Shown here: positions 8,755-17,067 of the stretch, piece after piece
Position numbering within the stretch: the first letter of the stretch is position 1
Layout of the letters: every line of letters begins with the position of its first letter
The notes under the pieces: generated by a model
What the model was told of the DNA's origin: nothing
Database searches by the model: none
What the model saw: only the letters and a program-made list of their open reading frames with translations
Position numbers and translations under genes: made by a program
Assembly: GCF_013009555.1 (NCBI RefSeq)
Contig: NZ_CP046176.1
Location: 5,177,501-5,241,500, forward strand
DNA length: 64,000 nucleotides
Direction: 5' to 3'
Source of the DNA: Phocaeicola dorei
Lineage (GTDB): Bacteria; Bacteroidota; Bacteroidia; Bacteroidales; Bacteroidaceae

Positions 8755-9342
8755 TATACTTTGCAAGAATCGCCACTTATATTTTTCGTAGCGATAAACA
8801 AAAAATACACCGCCATATATGTTTGCATTTTTCAATTTGTTAAATTGTTCAATATTCATCCTTTTGTCTAACTGAACTTCCTGTTACGCTTCCCCCTTTT
8901 GATACTCCTTCTGAAGTTGGTGAAGTGCATTTCATTCAAACTCCTTATTTATCTGGTACTTTCTTTCCGTATCGGATAGTCATGGAATATAGCGGATTCA
9001 GAGATTGCGGACAAGTGGGAGAAAATACTAAGAAATTCAGCTTCACGGCTACTACACTACGCCAGATTCAATCCGCACCTACAGTAGAGGTTCTTCAAAG
9101 AGATTGGTTCAAATCCAGCAATGAGGTATTTCCTTAAGGAGTCGTTCACAATTATTTCACCTAATATTCCGGTCTGAATTCCACTCATAATGCAGTTCCA
9201 AAAAGTAAGTGCAGTTCATGAAGCAAGTAAGTGGCCTTACTTTTTTTCTATAATATGGGTAACTGTCCGGATGAAAAAATAATAAAGATATTTGCGAGTA
9301 TCTACTTATCAGGTTTAATAAATAGCTATAGCCATAAAATTC
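8755..9342. other. Intergenic stretch with an orphan open frame
   Basis: About 590 bp without a convincing gene. A plus-strand frame is open from 8844 to a stop ending at 9137 (GTG at 8925 would give 70 residues), matching no family I know and lacking a clear promoter. Sixty bases after its stop, an inverted repeat AAAAAGTAAG (9200-9209) / CTTACTTTTT (9236-9245) is followed by a T tract on the plus strand and could be a terminator. The segment may hold a decayed gene fragment or simply be long regulatory DNA. Confidence 0.35.
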
Positions 9343-9377
9343 AAAATCCGGGAATAGACTCTACTACCCCGGATTTT
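9343..9377 (-). terminator. Terminator of the DUF3575/OmpA operon
   Basis: A perfect 10-bp inverted repeat, AAAATCCGGG (9343-9352) and CCCGGATTTT (9368-9377), with a 15-nt loop lies 68 bp beyond the stop of the OmpA-like gene. The T run on the minus strand is modest. Confidence 0.6.
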
Positions 9378-9444
9378 ACCTTGCGCTTTTCACAAAGAAC
9401 AAGTTTCTTCTAACATCTTTTATTGTACTGTTTGTCTATATGTC

Positions 9445-10905
9445 TTATTTTCCAAAGATTGCATCATCTTTACGTTTATTGACCATTTCTTCCAAATTGG
9501 CACCGGCTTCAACAGAACCTTTGGCCTGCGCCTGTTTGAAATAACTTTCGGCAGAGTCGAGATCCCCTTGCAACAGTTTCAGCACGCCTCTGTTGTTCAG
9601 CGTCGCACTCGCTTGTGCATCAGCCTTATCCAAATAACGGACTGACTGTTGCAAGTCACCTCGTTGGAGTTCGATAGCGGCAGCGTTTATATTCGCTGTT
9701 GGGTCATCAGGGAACATGCGCACTGCCACATCGAACACTTCGTTAAACTCGTTGCTTCCCTTTTCGTATGTCTGAGCAACCAAGAACATTTCCTGCAAGC
9801 TCAACTGCTGGGGACGGGTTCTTATAATCTGTTTCGCTTCCTCTACATTGAATCCGCGTACTACATAACGCACTGTGTAATCAGAGTGACGCAAAGCCGG
9901 ATAGCAATCTTGTAATAACGTGGCATATACTTTTCCACCATCCAAGGCTTTAATGCATCCCTCCTTCACATCATAATCGTTTTCATTCTTATCTATTATA
10001 GACAAAATTTCATCTTTCAGCGGTAAAGCATTCTTTGTGACATATTCACGCAATCCAGCCCAGTCTTCGGGCACAGAATTCACTTTGAACAGATCTGCTT
10101 TAAAACCATACTCGCTCATTACATAGTTCTTTAACGCTTCAGCACGACCTTGCGCCAGACGCGCATTAGCCGCATATCTGCCCTCAGGAGAGGCATAACC
10201 CACGATATCTATTTCAGTAACGGTAGTATTGGCATCATTCTTCACCACATCCACTGTACGCTTGATAGCTGCCAGTTCAGAGGGATTACGACGATAATCA
10301 GGATAAATCCTGGTCTGGTTTACCGGAAAATCCAAATAAGCACGGCCTTCTTCAGCACGATTCTTCACAGCCTCGACAGCAGGAGAAACAAATGCCACAG
10401 CAGGTTTCACCACATAACGCTCCAAATTGGCACGGGTCACAAAGGCGCTGCTTTCTTCTTTTTGGCAATTGGCACAACCACGGACATCAGCCAACAGTTC
10501 CAGTTCAGCACCATTCATCCATTTCTCGTATGGAATACGGGCTGAATAATTTACAGTCTGTTCCGTTCCATTCTTACGACGAAGAATGGTATATGCATCC
10601 GACGGAATACTGCGTTCACGCTGTTGCACGATGGAACGGATACGCCCATATACCCAAATAGCAGGCAAAATCCTGTTATAACTGTTATCCTGTGTCTTCA
10701 AAACCGGAGTCAGAGTTGCCACACAGTTGGAAGAAAGCTCCATTGCAGTCGGCAACGTGATATCCATTCCTATCATCACCTGTCCATTATCACTAATCAG
10801 GATTGACTGGTTGCTGACTTGTACCTGACCACCTGATAATGTCTGTGCACCTACCGGAATAGTCGGAATCAATAATATAAGAAGTATATAACATATAAGT
10901 TTCAT
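9445..10905 (-). CDS. OmpA-like outer-membrane protein with DUF3868 and TPR regions
   Basis: A 486-residue exported protein with a cleavable signal peptide (MKLICYILLILLIPTIPVGA). Residues about 20-150 resemble the DUF3868 domain found in fimbrial loci of Bacteroidales. Residues about 190-300 form an OmpA-type peptidoglycan-binding region (ITEIDIVGYASPEGRYAANARLAQGRAEAL). The C-terminal 130 residues are TPR-like (NRGVLKLLQGDLDSAESYFKQA). By family layout it would anchor an outer-membrane assembly to peptidoglycan, probably as partner of the barrel protein encoded 12 bp upstream. Its promoter resembles that of the major fimbrial operon, so a role in the same fimbrial system is likely but inferred. 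Confidence 0.8.
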   Translation of the reverse strand: MKLICYILLILLIPTIPVGAQTLSGGQVQVSNQSILISDNGQVMIGMDITLPTAMELSSNCVATLTPVLKTQDNSYNRILPAIWVYGRIRSIVQQRERSIPSDAYTILRRKNGTEQTVNYSARIPYEKWMNGAELELLADVRGCANCQKEESSAFVTRANLERYVVKPAVAFVSPAVEAVKNRAEEGRAYLDFPVNQTRIYPDYRRNPSELAAIKRTVDVVKNDANTTVTEIDIVGYASPEGRYAANARLAQGRAEALKNYVMSEYGFKADLFKVNSVPEDWAGLREYVTKNALPLKDEILSIIDKNENDYDVKEGCIKALDGGKVYATLLQDCYPALRHSDYTVRYVVRGFNVEEAKQIIRTRPQQLSLQEMFLVAQTYEKGSNEFNEVFDVAVRMFPDDPTANINAAAIELQRGDLQQSVRYLDKADAQASATLNNRGVLKLLQGDLDSAESYFKQAQAKGSVEAGANLEEMVNKRKDDAIFGK

Positions 10906-10917
10906 AATCCGTAATTT

Positions 10918-11487
10918 TTAGAATATATAAATAAGATTCAGAGCAGCCTTAGTAGGACCCCAATAATTCTTGTTGGATTTCTTCAACATATCTCCACATT
11001 CTTCACACTCATATTTCTTATAACGCACATAAGCATAACCCAAGCCGATGGTGGCGCCCAGATTCCAATGACGTCCCAGCACGAACTGATAACCGTAACT
11101 GACACCGCCACCATAAAAATGTCCCTTATAACGGAGGTCTTTCAAATCATCGAAAGGAGAAAACGGCAAATCAATACCGGTAGTATTGTATGCTCCTCCC
11201 ATTAAATGGAAACCGAAGAAATGACCATTGAACTTATCACAAAGCCAATAGCGCAACTCAGGCTGTACCATCACCAGTTTCAGCATTTTATTATCGCTGT
11301 ATTTCCAGGGATTATAATAAAACGGAATATCCACTGTAAGCTTCTTACTCAACCCTACTTCCACTCCTAAGTTTGGTATGGCGACAGCATCCATCGCCAC
11401 ATTAGTTTTAACAGCCATCTGTCCATACATAAATAAGGAAGAAGCCAACAGACACACCCATGAAAATAAAAATCTTCGTATTACCAT
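10918..11487 (-). CDS. DUF3575-type outer-membrane barrel protein
   Basis: A 189-residue protein with a signal peptide (RFLFSWVCLLASSLFMYGQ) and alternating strands typical of an 8-stranded barrel: VKTNVAMDAVAIPNLGVEVGL at the start, FYYNPWKYSDN, QPELRYWLCDKFNGHFFGFHL and a closing strand ending in aromatic YIF. These are features of DUF3575, a family that accompanies Mfa-type fimbrial genes. It is the first gene of a two-gene operon and starts 38 bp after its -7 element. A CEECGDML segment near the C-terminus holds two cysteines that could be oxidised in the periplasm. Confidence 0.8.
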   Translation of the reverse strand: MVIRRFLFSWVCLLASSLFMYGQMAVKTNVAMDAVAIPNLGVEVGLSKKLTVDIPFYYNPWKYSDNKMLKLVMVQPELRYWLCDKFNGHFFGFHLMGGAYNTTGIDLPFSPFDDLKDLRYKGHFYGGGVSYGYQFVLGRHWNLGATIGLGYAYVRYKKYECEECGDMLKKSNKNYWGPTKAALNLIYIF

Positions 11488-11523
11488 ATTCTATTCTTTC
11501 TAGCTAAGTTATTGTTTACTTCA

Positions 11524-11536
11524 CAAAGGTAAAGGC
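11524..11536 (-). promoter_or_regulatory. Promoter core of the DUF3575/OmpA operon
   Basis: Minus-strand GCCTTTACCTTTG, including -7 TACCTTTG (11524-11531), identical over 13 bp to the core at 8629-8641. As there, no good -33 box is seen, pointing to activator dependence and co-regulation of the two operons. Confidence 0.6.
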
Positions 11537-11578
11537 TATTTTTTTAACAGGATATTGGCAAATTAATCTTTATTAAGA

Positions 11579-11819
11579 GGTAGTTTCAGCAAAATGCAAA
11601 ATGAACAAAAAACAATCCTAGTTCCTATTTTCGTCAAAAATAGAACATACATTCAATGAGAAACATTCCAACTATCAAATGGAACACCAACGGAGTTTTC
11701 TCCATTCATAGGTGAAACTCCTTTCATCATGATAGAAACGCCCCTTATATAGCCAAACACCCCCTTCTTTCCAACATAGCAGGCATTTTCATCAAAAAGA
11801 GGGTGTTTTCATCAAAAAA
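11579..11819. promoter_or_regulatory. Cluster of repeated regulator-type motifs
   Basis: Four copies of a motif close to GGnnTTTTCrkCAAAA lie here: 11579-11596 (GGTAGTTTCAGCAAAATG), 11628-11642 (TTTTCGTCAAAAATA), 11782-11799 (GGCATTTTCATCAAAAAG) and 11802-11819 (GGTGTTTTCATCAAAAAA). The last two are exactly 20 bp apart. Also present are an inverted repeat GGAGTTT (11692-11698) / AAACTCC (11715-11721) and GAAACGCCC (11735-11743), shared with the upstream region of the major fimbrial operon. The cluster lies between divergent promoters and could serve both. Confidence 0.5.
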
Positions 11820-11831
11820 GCTTGAAAATAA

Positions 11832-11862
11832 TTTGGATACATAAAAGGAATACCTATTTTTG
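11832..11862 (+). promoter_or_regulatory. Promoter of the small lipoprotein gene
   Basis: TTTG (11832-11835), a 19-bp spacer, then TATTTTTG (11855-11862): a full match to the Bacteroides promoter pattern. The nearest motif copy (11802-11819) ends 12 bp upstream of the -33 box. The leader is roughly 55 nt. Confidence 0.6.
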
Positions 11863-11923
11863 TATCGGATGATAATGGGTCAATCATTCAAATAATCAAA
11901 AAACAATAAAAAATTATAGTTCT

Positions 11924-12529
11924 ATGAAGGCAATGCATTTAATAATTGCCATGCTCGTCATGATGAGTTTGGCATCCTGCTCTGCAGATGGTAATGACCC
12001 CGTTGAAAACTCTGTTTCAACGTATCTCCTAGAAAAAACGTATGGAGCCAGAAGCGTTACATACAAAGAAAATAATTCTGACAAGTTAAAATTAAGTGAA
12101 TTACCGGCTATCAGTCTTTCTGAGGCCGACCATATTCTATCTGTCCTACGAAAACATACTGATGCTCAAGAAGAACTTGATATTCGAACTGCTACCAAAG
12201 GAGAACAAACATGGCTGAGAATTGTAATGAAGCAAACAATAGATCATAAATATGCTTTCACTATCCAGCTGAATATGAACTGTTACAGTGACGGAAGCTT
12301 GTACTATGGCGGATATCAGGCGGAATGTTCTTCTTCTTTGATAAAATGGTATCTTAAAGGTTTTAGCCTGGCTACCGATAATGCCACAAAAAATTATAAA
12401 TTCGAATCCCAAAGCTATATTTATATGAAAGTAATAGATAACGGAATCAAATATATGCAGATTCCTGTCACTATAAAAGGCAACTATAATCCCCGAAACC
12501 ATGATGCTGCATTTTCCTACAATTTATGA
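11924..12529 (+). CDS. Small exported lipoprotein of unknown function
   Basis: A 201-residue protein with signal and lipobox MSLASC (Cys19). The mature part is rich in polar beta-strands (TWLRIVMKQTIDHKYAFTIQLNMNCYSDGSLYYGGYQAEC) and ends with repeated tyrosine/asparagine motifs. I do not recognise the family. It is transcribed divergently from the DUF3575 operon through a shared motif-rich region and is followed by the pseudokinase HTCS gene on the same strand. A role as an accessory or sensory lipoprotein of the fimbrial system is possible but unsupported beyond position. Confidence 0.7.
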   Translation: MKAMHLIIAMLVMMSLASCSADGNDPVENSVSTYLLEKTYGARSVTYKENNSDKLKLSELPAISLSEADHILSVLRKHTDAQEELDIRTATKGEQTWLRIVMKQTIDHKYAFTIQLNMNCYSDGSLYYGGYQAECSSSLIKWYLKGFSLATDNATKNYKFESQSYIYMKVIDNGIKYMQIPVTIKGNYNPRNHDAAFSYNL

Positions 12530-12571
12530 TATATAATGCAATAATCACTTTATAATATATACCATCATTCC

Positions 12572-12624
12572 CCCCTTGTTTCTAGCTTAGCCTACATACC
12601 TTAAAAAAAGCAAGAGACAAGGGG
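12572..12624 (+). terminator. Possible hairpin after the small lipoprotein gene
   Basis: CCCCTTGTTTCT (12572-12583) can pair with AGAGACAAGGGG (12613-12624) through one G-U pair, with a 29-nt loop. The long loop and lack of a T tract make it a weak terminator candidate. Confidence 0.3.
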
Positions 12625-12754
12625 TGCACTTCATTCAAATACAATCGTCTAATAATCAAGGAAAAACAAAACAGTATGAATGAAATACCTACCATCCTTT
12701 ATTTCCACCGAACCTGTTGATACTAAAAACAGAATATATTCTTATGATTTTTAG

Positions 12755-12785
12755 TTGGTTATGAAAATATAGTTTGCTATATTTG
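12755..12785 (+). promoter_or_regulatory. Promoter of the pseudokinase HTCS gene
   Basis: TTG (12755-12757) is followed after 20 bp by TATATTTG (12778-12785). The leader to the ATG at 12880 is about 90 nt. Confidence 0.5.
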
Positions 12786-12879
12786 TAGGAATTCCTAAAA
12801 TAGATTAAGGAATAATATCAGGCAGATTGTACGTGACCAATTTGATTACAGGGGAATAAAAGTGAAACAATTTATTATA

Positions 12880-15800
12880 ATGAAATCTTTAATAATCACC
12901 TTATTATGTAGTTTTTGTCTATCAACTACTAATGCCCAAAGTTATTTCCGCCAGTGTGGTATCCAACTACTTACCAAACAAAACGGATTGAGCAACAATA
13001 CATTGACTGGAATCTATCAGGATAAAGCCGGCTTTTTATGGTTAGGAACCGATGTTGGACTGAGCCGCTATGACGGAATACATTTTCATAATTACAATTT
13101 GATTGATAAAGAGCCACGTGCCTTAGCTCATTTATATGAAACATCAAACAATCTGCTATGGTCCCATATCGCCAATTTAAACCAAATAGCATGTTTTGAC
13201 AAGATGCGTGGAATCTATATGCCACTTATCTCACCTACCCCTGAGGTATTGAAAGATATACAGGATATATGTGTACTGCAAGACAAATTATATGCCTTGA
13301 CCTCCAATGTCATAGTAGAGTTAAAGATGGAGAAAAATGCAGATGAAATAAGACTGACCGCCCAACCGCTTATAGATATAAAAACAAAAGTCCTAAGACT
13401 TTATAATAACGAAGATATTTTATGCGCACTGACAGTAGAGAATCAAATCTTACTTTATAACGTTTCCGATAAAAGTAGCGAGCATATAAATGGAACCGAT
13501 CTAGGTATTGTGAAAGCCGACAACATTGAGAAAATACATATATATAATAATAATGTGTGGATCTGTGACCAAACCGAAGGAATCATCTGTTATAATACAA
13601 ACACTAAAACATCCCGCACACTGAATGACAACAGCCAGTCATCCTTCATTCAAAAAGATATACGCGATATTATCCAGATAGATAAAACCACATTCATTAT
13701 AGCCACATGGAGTTCACTGTCAGCCATAAGATTTGAAACGGACAACTACCTCCAGTCGCCATTCCACATTATAGACCTGACCCAACATGATTCTTACTAT
13801 ACCCCTATCCTCAAAAACAGAATTACCGACATCCATTTTGACAAATCCAACAATGTGCTTTGGGTAGGAACTTTCGGCAGAGGATTACTGAAACTGAATC
13901 TCAAAGGAAACGATATCAACCGTATCCTGTTGAACGATGAAATAAGATATGTGAATGGTATAGCACAAGATGCCGATGGATACATCTGGCTGGTCACCGA
14001 AAAAGATGGCATATATAAAAGTATAGAAAATAAGATCTTCCCCAATCTGCGCTTTTCCTTATGGGAGAAAAGTAACAAGAATAATCATTATTGCCTGCAC
14101 AAAGATCGAAATGGAGGACTATGGTTCGGCGATAACAAAGGAAACATTCTTTGGGTAAATCCTACTACTGGTGAAACAGTGATTCACCAACTACCCCCCG
14201 AAACAGCAGACTCTGCTGTAACTGCTGCTATCTTGAAACTATATCTAAACTCACAAAACCATTTATGGATTGCCACCGAAAAAGGAATAATGGTCTATAA
14301 CCATCAGACACACGAATGTATAGCAGCACAACCTTATACGAAAGAATTCAAAAAAATAACCGCTATATGCGAAGATGGAGATGGAACCATGTGGCTGGGT
14401 ACTGAAAAAGGGATACACCGTGCCAACTGTAAAGGGAAACAAATAAAATTCACTGGTGGTTATGAAAAGGAAAGAAACCTGACACCCGGAAAAGTATTAG
14501 CACTTTATCTGAACAACTATAACCAACTGCTTATCTCGTACACTGATAAAATTATCCAAATAGACGGAAAAGAGAAAACCATATCCTCTATCATGATCTT
14601 ACAAAAAGACTTGCCTAACGGACACATAAGCTGTATGATAGATGATAAGAACGGAAATACCTGGCTGGGAAGCAATGCTGGTTTTATCACATTGAATAAC
14701 AAGAACAATGCATCATATACCTACGCATTACCGGAAAGTTATTACGATGTATGTCGGCTGAATGACGGGAAATTGCTATGGGCGAACTCTACAGGATTAC
14801 TCTATTTTGAACCGCGCACTTTAAAAGAAAGTTCAAGTAACTGCCAATTCCATATCTCCGATATAGATATTAATTACAATAAAGTAGAAATAGGAGAAAA
14901 AATAAACGGACAAGTCATTCTGGACAAACCTGCGTACCTGATAGAACATTTATCTTTAGACTACAATAACAACAACCTGATTCTCTATTTAAGTGATCTG
15001 AAATACGGAACCTCGCCCAACACAGTGAAATATCGCCTGTTACCCACAGAAGAAAAATGGAATACGAATTATGACGATCATATAAAACTCAGCAATATCC
15101 CTCCTGGGAAATATGTACTGGAAATACGCTCGTCTTATCCGTTGGAAGAAAATAAACAAATAACCCGGTTATCTATCAATGTAAATAGATATTGGGCTGC
15201 AACCGGATGGGCCATCGCCGCATACATCCTGGCTATTATCATTATTTCTTTGCTTACATGGATGTACTTTAACCGGAAATTACAGAAACGGCAAGTTTAC
15301 AAGGCCAAAGAAGTGAAACTGAAAGAAAAGCTGGAAGAAGAAACGGAAATAAGAAAAGAAGAAGAGAAAAACCATCAATTGCGTGACCAAATCAGATATA
15401 TGCTGGCACAGGAATTACGCACCCCGTTATCACTCATCACCGCTCCGTTAAAAGAAATGATTACTAATACGGCCTTCCCGGAATCATTCCTGCAAAAAGC
15501 AAAAATGGCCTATCGGAATTCAATCAGCCTGCAAGACATTTGTAACCAGCTATTGAATATTCATCAGCAAGAAAGTTACAGTCTTAAATTGAATGTGGCC
15601 CCCTATCCCGCCAGCGTGATAGCCGACACTGTAGTTCGTGCCTCTCACGAGCTACTGAACGTCAGTCCCATTAACCTGCATTATGACAAAGACAACAAAA
15701 TAAATACAGAAATATGGATTGACCGGAAAAAGATAACCTTTATTCTAAGTAATATATTATCCAATGCCTATCGGCATATCTCGTATTCCGGTTCCATCCG

Positions 15801-17001
15801 TTTTACTGTAAACACCAGTATTATCAACGGAAAGGATTTCTGCCTTTTTACTATAGAGGATGACGGGAAAGAAATGATAGAAGAGTCCTCTGTTATCTTC
15901 CTTGGATCGGATAATTACAACCCTCCAAGCAACCGGCTACACCCCGAATTAGGCATTGAAATTATGAAAACGACAGTACTCGCCCACCACGGTGATATCC
16001 AGATCACTCAAGAAAAAAACAAAGGAACCCGAGTTGTCCTTTATATCCCTCTAGGTAAGCAACATTTGAAAAATGATGAAAACGTATGTTTCATCGAACC
16101 CGAAACAATAGCGGAAGATCCAAATAAAGCAATGATTACCGCAGAGGATAAGAGACAACAGGAAATAGCAAACAGCATAACTGCCAAACCTATTGACAAC
16201 CCCGAAACCAAATACAAACTACTGGTTGTTGAAGACCATGCAGATATCCGCCTCTATCTGAAAGTATTATTCTCTGCTACCTATAATATTATTATGGCGG
16301 AAAATGGGGAAGAAGGAGTAAGAATAGCGCGTAAAGAAATACCGGATCTTGTAATAACGGATGTCATGATGCCTATCATGAACGGTTTTGAATGTTGCCG
16401 TATCCTAAAAGAAGATCTAAAAACTTGCCATATCCCTATTATTCTACTGACAGCTTTGACAGATGACGAAAATATAGTGAAAGGAATAGAATTAGGAGCT
16501 GATGACTATATTCTGAAGCCGTTCAATCCGGAGATTCTCCGCACCAAAGTAAAACGTTTAATAAAAAGCCGGACTGAACTGAAACAGATTTATACCAAAC
16601 TACTAATGCCTTCCATCACCGTCAACGGCTCGCAAGAAGAAAATACGGAAACAATCATCATAGAAGACCCGTTCATCACACAAATTCTGAATATTGTAAA
16701 TGAGAACCTGCAAAATCCGGAATTCAATGTGAAAAAACTGGCCGAAATGCTGAATATGAGTCAACCTACCCTTTACAGGAAAGTAAAACAACTCACTAAT
16801 TTCACTATCATAGAATTAGTAAGAGGAGTCCGGTTAAAATGCTCTGCCGAATTACTGAGAAGCCGCAAATACAATGTTCAGGAGGTGGCCGAAATGGTTG
16901 GTTATAATGACATCCCCACTTTCAGAAAGCACTTTGTCGATTTCTATGGCACTACTCCCTCCACATTTAATAGTAAAGAAGATACGGAAGATAAAAAATA
17001 A
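12880..17001 (+). CDS. Hybrid two-component regulator with a degenerate kinase core
   Basis: A 1373-residue HTCS. I prefer the ATG at 12880, giving signal peptide MKSLIITLLCSFCLSTTNAQ; a GTG at 12862 would add six residues. Domain order: periplasmic Reg_prop propeller repeats (about 20-670), a Y_Y_Y domain (about 680-770), a membrane segment (about 773-797), a HisKA-like and ATPase-like region (about 830-1070), a receiver (about 1115-1230) and an AraC-type DNA-binding domain (about 1260-1365). The usual H-E-x-R-T-P box reads AQELRTPLSLI: Gln844 (CAG, 15409-15411) stands where the phospho-accepting His should be. The ATPase G1 box reads DDGKEM instead of DxGxG, and the G2 GxGxGL is absent. The receiver keeps its aspartates (VEDH; Asp1161 in ITDVMMP) and its lysine (LKPF). 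It therefore probably cannot autophosphorylate. Neighbouring fimbrial promoters share motifs, making them candidate targets (inference). Confidence 0.85.
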   Translation: MKSLIITLLCSFCLSTTNAQSYFRQCGIQLLTKQNGLSNNTLTGIYQDKAGFLWLGTDVGLSRYDGIHFHNYNLIDKEPRALAHLYETSNNLLWSHIANLNQIACFDKMRGIYMPLISPTPEVLKDIQDICVLQDKLYALTSNVIVELKMEKNADEIRLTAQPLIDIKTKVLRLYNNEDILCALTVENQILLYNVSDKSSEHINGTDLGIVKADNIEKIHIYNNNVWICDQTEGIICYNTNTKTSRTLNDNSQSSFIQKDIRDIIQIDKTTFIIATWSSLSAIRFETDNYLQSPFHIIDLTQHDSYYTPILKNRITDIHFDKSNNVLWVGTFGRGLLKLNLKGNDINRILLNDEIRYVNGIAQDADGYIWLVTEKDGIYKSIENKIFPNLRFSLWEKSNKNNHYCLHKDRNGGLWFGDNKGNILWVNPTTGETVIHQLPPETADSAVTAAILKLYLNSQNHLWIATEKGIMVYNHQTHECIAAQPYTKEFKKITAICEDGDGTMWLGTEKGIHRANCKGKQIKFTGGYEKERNLTPGKVLALYLNNYNQLLISYTDKIIQIDGKEKTISSIMILQKDLPNGHISCMIDDKNGNTWLGSNAGFITLNNKNNASYTYALPESYYDVCRLNDGKLLWANSTGLLYFEPRTLKESSSNCQFHISDIDINYNKVEIGEKINGQVILDKPAYLIEHLSLDYNNNNLILYLSDLKYGTSPNTVKYRLLPTEEKWNTNYDDHIKLSNIPPGKYVLEIRSSYPLEENKQITRLSINVNRYWAATGWAIAAYILAIIIISLLTWMYFNRKLQKRQVYKAKEVKLKEKLEEETEIRKEEEKNHQLRDQIRYMLAQELRTPLSLITAPLKEMITNTAFPESFLQKAKMAYRNSISLQDICNQLLNIHQQESYSLKLNVAPYPASVIADTVVRASHELLNVSPINLHYDKDNKINTEIWIDRKKITFILSNILSNAYRHISYSGSIRFTVNTSIINGKDFCLFTIEDDGKEMIEESSVIFLGSDNYNPPSNRLHPELGIEIMKTTVLAHHGDIQITQEKNKGTRVVLYIPLGKQHLKNDENVCFIEPETIAEDPNKAMITAEDKRQQEIANSITAKPIDNPETKYKLLVVEDHADIRLYLKVLFSATYNIIMAENGEEGVRIARKEIPDLVITDVMMPIMNGFECCRILKEDLKTCHIPIILLTALTDDENIVKGIELGADDYILKPFNPEILRTKVKRLIKSRTELKQIYTKLLMPSITVNGSQEENTETIIIEDPFITQILNIVNENLQNPEFNVKKLAEMLNMSQPTLYRKVKQLTNFTIIELVRGVRLKCSAELLRSRKYNVQEVAEMVGYNDIPTFRKHFVDFYGTTPSTFNSKEDTEDKK

Positions 17002-17037
17002 TCGTTAACAGCCAAATATTTTTTGAATTAAAAATCG

Positions 17038-17045
17038 TACCTTTG
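17038..17045 (+). promoter_or_regulatory. -7 element of typA
   Basis: TACCTTTG lies 22 bp upstream of the typA start. No -33 box at the usual spacing is evident. Confidence 0.5.
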
Positions 17046-17067
17046 CAGCCAAATATATAGGTATAGT

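Noticed and set aside
8562..8800. Invertible fimbrial promoter
   Set aside because: Bacteroides surface genes are often phase-variable by inversion, so I looked for inverted repeats flanking the promoter. The only one (8723-8754) is short and does not bracket the -7 element, and no invertase gene is near.
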